From Streptomyces zingiberis (GTDB taxonomy: Bacteria > Actinomycetota > Actinomycetes > Streptomycetales > Streptomycetaceae): a stretch of 64,000 bases of DNA. The notes under the pieces were generated by a model. That model was given only the letters and a program-made list of their open reading frames with translations. It was not told the origin of the DNA and searched no databases. Numbering within the stretch: position 1 is the first letter of the stretch; each line of letters begins with the position of its first letter. The translations under genes and the position numbers were made by a program. Shown in pieces: positions 61,918-64,000 of the stretch. Location: contig NZ_JAATEN010000015.1 in NCBI RefSeq assembly GCF_012034935.1, positions 92,857 to 156,856 on the forward strand, in the 5' to 3' direction.

Positions 61918-63044
61918 CCGGACCGACCGACCGGCCCGCCCGCAACGGGCGGGTGTCCCGGACGGGCCCGAACGGCCCCGACGGCCCCGGCGGCACAGCC
62001 CGCCCGGCGGAACCCGCCCGCGCGAACGGCGCGGCGGACACCACGGTGAACGGCGCGCCCGGCGGCGCGGCGAACGACGCGGCCGGCGGCGGGACCGGTG
62101 CGCCCGGCACCGCCTCCGCCGGCGCCGCCACGGCCACCGCCGCCACCGGGACGGCCACGGCCACGGCCACCGGGCCCGGCCCGGAGAGGGCGCCCGGCCC
62201 CGCGACGGCCCCCGGCTACCGCCCCCGCCACACCCTCCCGTTCCGGGTGGAGGCGGTCCGGCAGCTCCGCCGCCGCCGCACCCTCGTCATCTACGGGATC
62301 CTGGCCGCGCTGCCCTTCATCCTGATCGCCGCCTTCGCCATCGGCGGCGACCCGGACGAGCGCGGCAGCAGCCGCGTCTCGCTGATCGACACGGCCACGG
62401 CGTCCGGCCCCAGCTTCGCCCTGGCCTGCGTCTTCGTCTCGGCGGGTTTCCTGCTGGTGGTGCCGGTGGCGCTGTTCGCCGGTGACACGGTGGCCTCCGA
62501 GGCGAGCTGGTCCTCGCTGCGGTACCTGCTCGCCTCACCCGTGCCGCGCTCCCGGCTGCTGTTCAGCAAGCTGCTGGTGGCGCTGGTGTTCAGCGCGGCG
62601 GCGATGGTGCTGCTGCCGGTGGTCGGCCTGGTGGCCGGCACGGTCGCCTACGGCTGGGACGGCCTGCACCTGCCCACCGGCGGCTCCCTGGACGGCGGCA
62701 CGGCCCTCACCCGCCTGGCGATCGTCGTCGCGTACGTCTTCGTCAGCCAGCTGGTCACCGCCGGACTGGCGTTCTGGCTCTCCACGGTGACGGACGCCCC
62801 GCTGGGCGCGGTCGGCGGCGCGGTGGGCCTGACGATCGTCGGCAACGTCCTGGACGCCGTCACCGCGCTCGGCGACTGGCGCCAGTTCCTCCCCGCGCAC
62901 TGGCAGTTCGCCTGGGCGGACGCCATCCAGCCGCAACTGGAGTGGGGCGCCATGGCCCGCGGCGCGGCGGTCTCCGTCACCTACGCCGTCGTCCTCTTCG
63001 CCCTGGCCTTCCGCCACTTCCGCACCAAGGACGTGGTGTCCTGA
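61914..63044 (+). CDS. ABC-2-type transporter permease
   Basis: A 376-residue permease. The first 105 residues are Gly/Ala/Thr/Pro-rich and probably disordered; a start further in cannot be excluded. The remainder has about six membrane helices (TLVIYGILAALPFILIAAFAIGG, ALACVFVSAGFLLVVPVALFAG, LLVALVFSAAAMVLLPVVGLVAGTVA and others) with the ABC-2 motif SWSSLRYLLASPVPRSRLLFSKLL. GTGA overlap with the hydrolase-ATPase gene shows translational coupling, so both proteins form one transporter. The substrate is unknown. A strong hairpin follows. Confidence 0.9.
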   Translation: MTGPTDRPARNGRVSRTGPNGPDGPGGTARPAEPARANGAADTTVNGAPGGAANDAAGGGTGAPGTASAGAATATAATGTATATATGPGPERAPGPATAPGYRPRHTLPFRVEAVRQLRRRRTLVIYGILAALPFILIAAFAIGGDPDERGSSRVSLIDTATASGPSFALACVFVSAGFLLVVPVALFAGDTVASEASWSSLRYLLASPVPRSRLLFSKLLVALVFSAAAMVLLPVVGLVAGTVAYGWDGLHLPTGGSLDGGTALTRLAIVVAYVFVSQLVTAGLAFWLSTVTDAPLGAVGGAVGLTIVGNVLDAVTALGDWRQFLPAHWQFAWADAIQPQLEWGAMARGAAVSVTYAVVLFALAFRHFRTKDVVS

Positions 63045-63078
63045 GCCGCCGGGCGGTGACGTGAGGTGAGGTGACGAC

Positions 63079-63107
63079 GGAGGGGCGGGCGCCGTGCCCG
63101 CCCCTCC
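63079..63107 (+). terminator. Hairpin terminator after the ABC permease
   Basis: GGAGGGGCGGGC and its exact complement form a 12-base-pair stem around a five-base loop, 34 bases after the stop codon. Confidence 0.85.
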
Positions 63108-63390
63108 ACGCGTGTCCTGCGCGCCCAGCCCTCGGAGTCCTCGGAGTCCGCGCAGCTCTCGCAACCGTCGCCGCCCACGGCCGTGCGCCGCCCACGACGG
63201 GCCGCGTGCGGCTCGCGGCGTCGGGGAAGCGGAGGTGGTGACGCGCCGGAACCTCCCGCGACGGGCCGGCCGGCGCTCCCCTGGCCCTGGCCCGGCGTTG
63301 CCCTTGCGGCGGGCCCCGGCGGGTGGCGCGGAAGACGCCTCCGGCCGGAACGCGCACCGCCCGGGGGCGGCCCCAGGGCGCGCTCGGCCG
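63108..63390. other. Convergent intergenic region
   Basis: About 280 bases between the terminator and the end of the arsenate-reductase gene. Nothing recognisable; the short frames are composition artefacts. Confidence 0.4.
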
Positions 63391-63813
63391 TCAGGTGGTT
63401 CCCTGCCGGCCCTCGATCTCCGCGACGAGGGCCTCCACCCGCGCCCTGATCGCGTCGCGGATCGGCCGTACCGCCGCCACGTCCCGGCCGGCGGGGTCCT
63501 CCAGCGTCCAGTCCAGGTACGTCCTGCCGGGGAAGACGGGGCACGCGTCGCCGCAGCCCATCGTGATCACGTAGTCGGACGCCCGTACGGCGTCGGGGGT
63601 CAGCACGCGGGGCTCGGCACCGGCGAGGTCGACACCGACCTCGCGCATCGCCTCGACGGCGGCCGGGTTGACGTGCTCGGCTGGGAGGGAGCCGGCGGAG
63701 CGGACCTCGATCCGGTCCCCGGCGAGATGGCTGAGGAAGCCGGCGGCCATCTGCGAGCGGCCGGCGTTGTGGACGCAGACGAAGAGGACGGAGGCGAGCG
63801 GGGCGTCAGGCAT
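63391..63813 (-). CDS. arsC: Arsenate reductase, low-molecular-weight phosphatase type
   Basis: A 140-residue LMW-PTP-fold protein. The P-loop VCVHNAGRSQMA holds the nucleophilic cysteine and arginine (C-x5-R). The redox cysteines are in GCGDACPVFPG, the wording of thioredoxin- or mycothiol-coupled ArsC enzymes, and DWTLEDPAGRD supplies the acid loop. It should reduce arsenate to arsenite in the cytoplasm. GAAGGACC precedes ATG 63813. Arsenite exporter and ArsR genes are not in the window but may follow upstream, beyond its end. Confidence 0.9.
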   Translation of the reverse strand: MPDAPLASVLFVCVHNAGRSQMAAGFLSHLAGDRIEVRSAGSLPAEHVNPAAVEAMREVGVDLAGAEPRVLTPDAVRASDYVITMGCGDACPVFPGRTYLDWTLEDPAGRDVAAVRPIRDAIRARVEALVAEIEGRQGTT

Positions 63814-63932
63814 GGGGGGTGGTCCTTCGCGGGGAGGGGGCCGGGTCCGGCGGCGGAAGGGCTTTCCGCCGGGGCCGGGGCGCGGGCCTCGCGGCGCCGC
63901 GGCGGGTGGGGCGGACCGGGGTGGGCCGGGGC

Positions 63933-63961
63933 GGGGGGGGGGGGGGGGGGGGGGGGGGGGG
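63933..63961. other. 29-base G homopolymer, probable assembly artefact
   Basis: An uninterrupted run of 29 G is followed to the window's end by sequence made almost only of G. Such runs arise at contig ends from two-colour sequencing chemistry. Bases after about 63930 should not be trusted. Confidence 0.7.
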
Positions 63962-64000
63962 CGGGGGCGGGCGGGGGGGCGGCCGGGGGGGGGGCGGGGG

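Overview
The window is very GC-rich, actinobacterial DNA. GTG starts, GTGA/ATGA overlaps between genes, leaderless-looking TANNNT promoters and housekeeping genes of Streptomyces type (citrate synthase, a RecD2-like helicase, a CsoR-type copper operon) point to Streptomyces or a close relative. No tRNA, rRNA, CRISPR array, insertion sequence or prophage was recognised.

Region 1 (1-13,780) is a terpenoid biosynthetic cluster. It holds two isoprenyl-diphosphate-synthase-like enzymes (474-1463 and 3880-4905), a fusion of a tryptophan-2,3-dioxygenase-like domain with an FAD-dependent epoxidase-like domain (1509-3644), a P450 with its ferredoxin, a group A FAD hydroxylase, a limonene-epoxide-hydrolase-like protein, a group D flavin hydroxylase of acyl-CoA dehydrogenase fold, and a seven-helix membrane terpene cyclase of the Pyr4/PaxB type. 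The logic resembles indole-diterpene and indolosesquiterpene assembly: prenyl chain, transfer to an indole-like acceptor, epoxidation, membrane cyclisation, oxidation. LuxR-type regulators lie at both ends. A decayed dxs-ispG chimera follows, a relic of precursor-supply genes. The TDO/FAD fusion and the prenyltransferase lacking a key IPP-binding arginine are the most novel parts.

Region 2 (13,781-27,900) is accessory: an IclR regulator, a fused two-module ABC exporter, an orphan solute-binding lipoprotein, a secreted S37 peptidase, a frameshifted lipoprotein gene, a Tat-exported GH3 beta-N-acetylglucosaminidase-like enzyme and an MFS exporter.

Region 3 (27,903-35,208) is a carbohydrate locus: a LacI repressor, two TIM-barrel isomerase-like proteins, a DUF6807 (PmoA-like) protein, a Gfo/Idh/MocA oxidoreductase and a DUF993 aldolase-like protein. 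Two promoters carry the same AAGCGCTT-centred operator just downstream of the -10 box, so they probably form one LacI regulon.

Region 4 (35,209-46,275) contains an anti-sigma-type ATPase, a small basic protein, ribokinase, a RecD2-like helicase, citrate synthase and a CsoR-type copZ-copA operon. Region 5 (46,276-56,633) is a near-complete myo-inositol catabolic locus: iolG and an iolE-like gene diverge from iolC, a Cgl0159-type aldolase, iolB, iolD and mmsA/iolA, with a readable divergent promoter and palindromes. Region 6 (56,634-64,000) holds an XRE regulator, a membrane protein, an alpha/beta-hydrolase fused to an ABC ATPase with its permease, and an arsenate-reductase-type protein. The last 70 bases are a G homopolymer that looks like a contig-end artefact.
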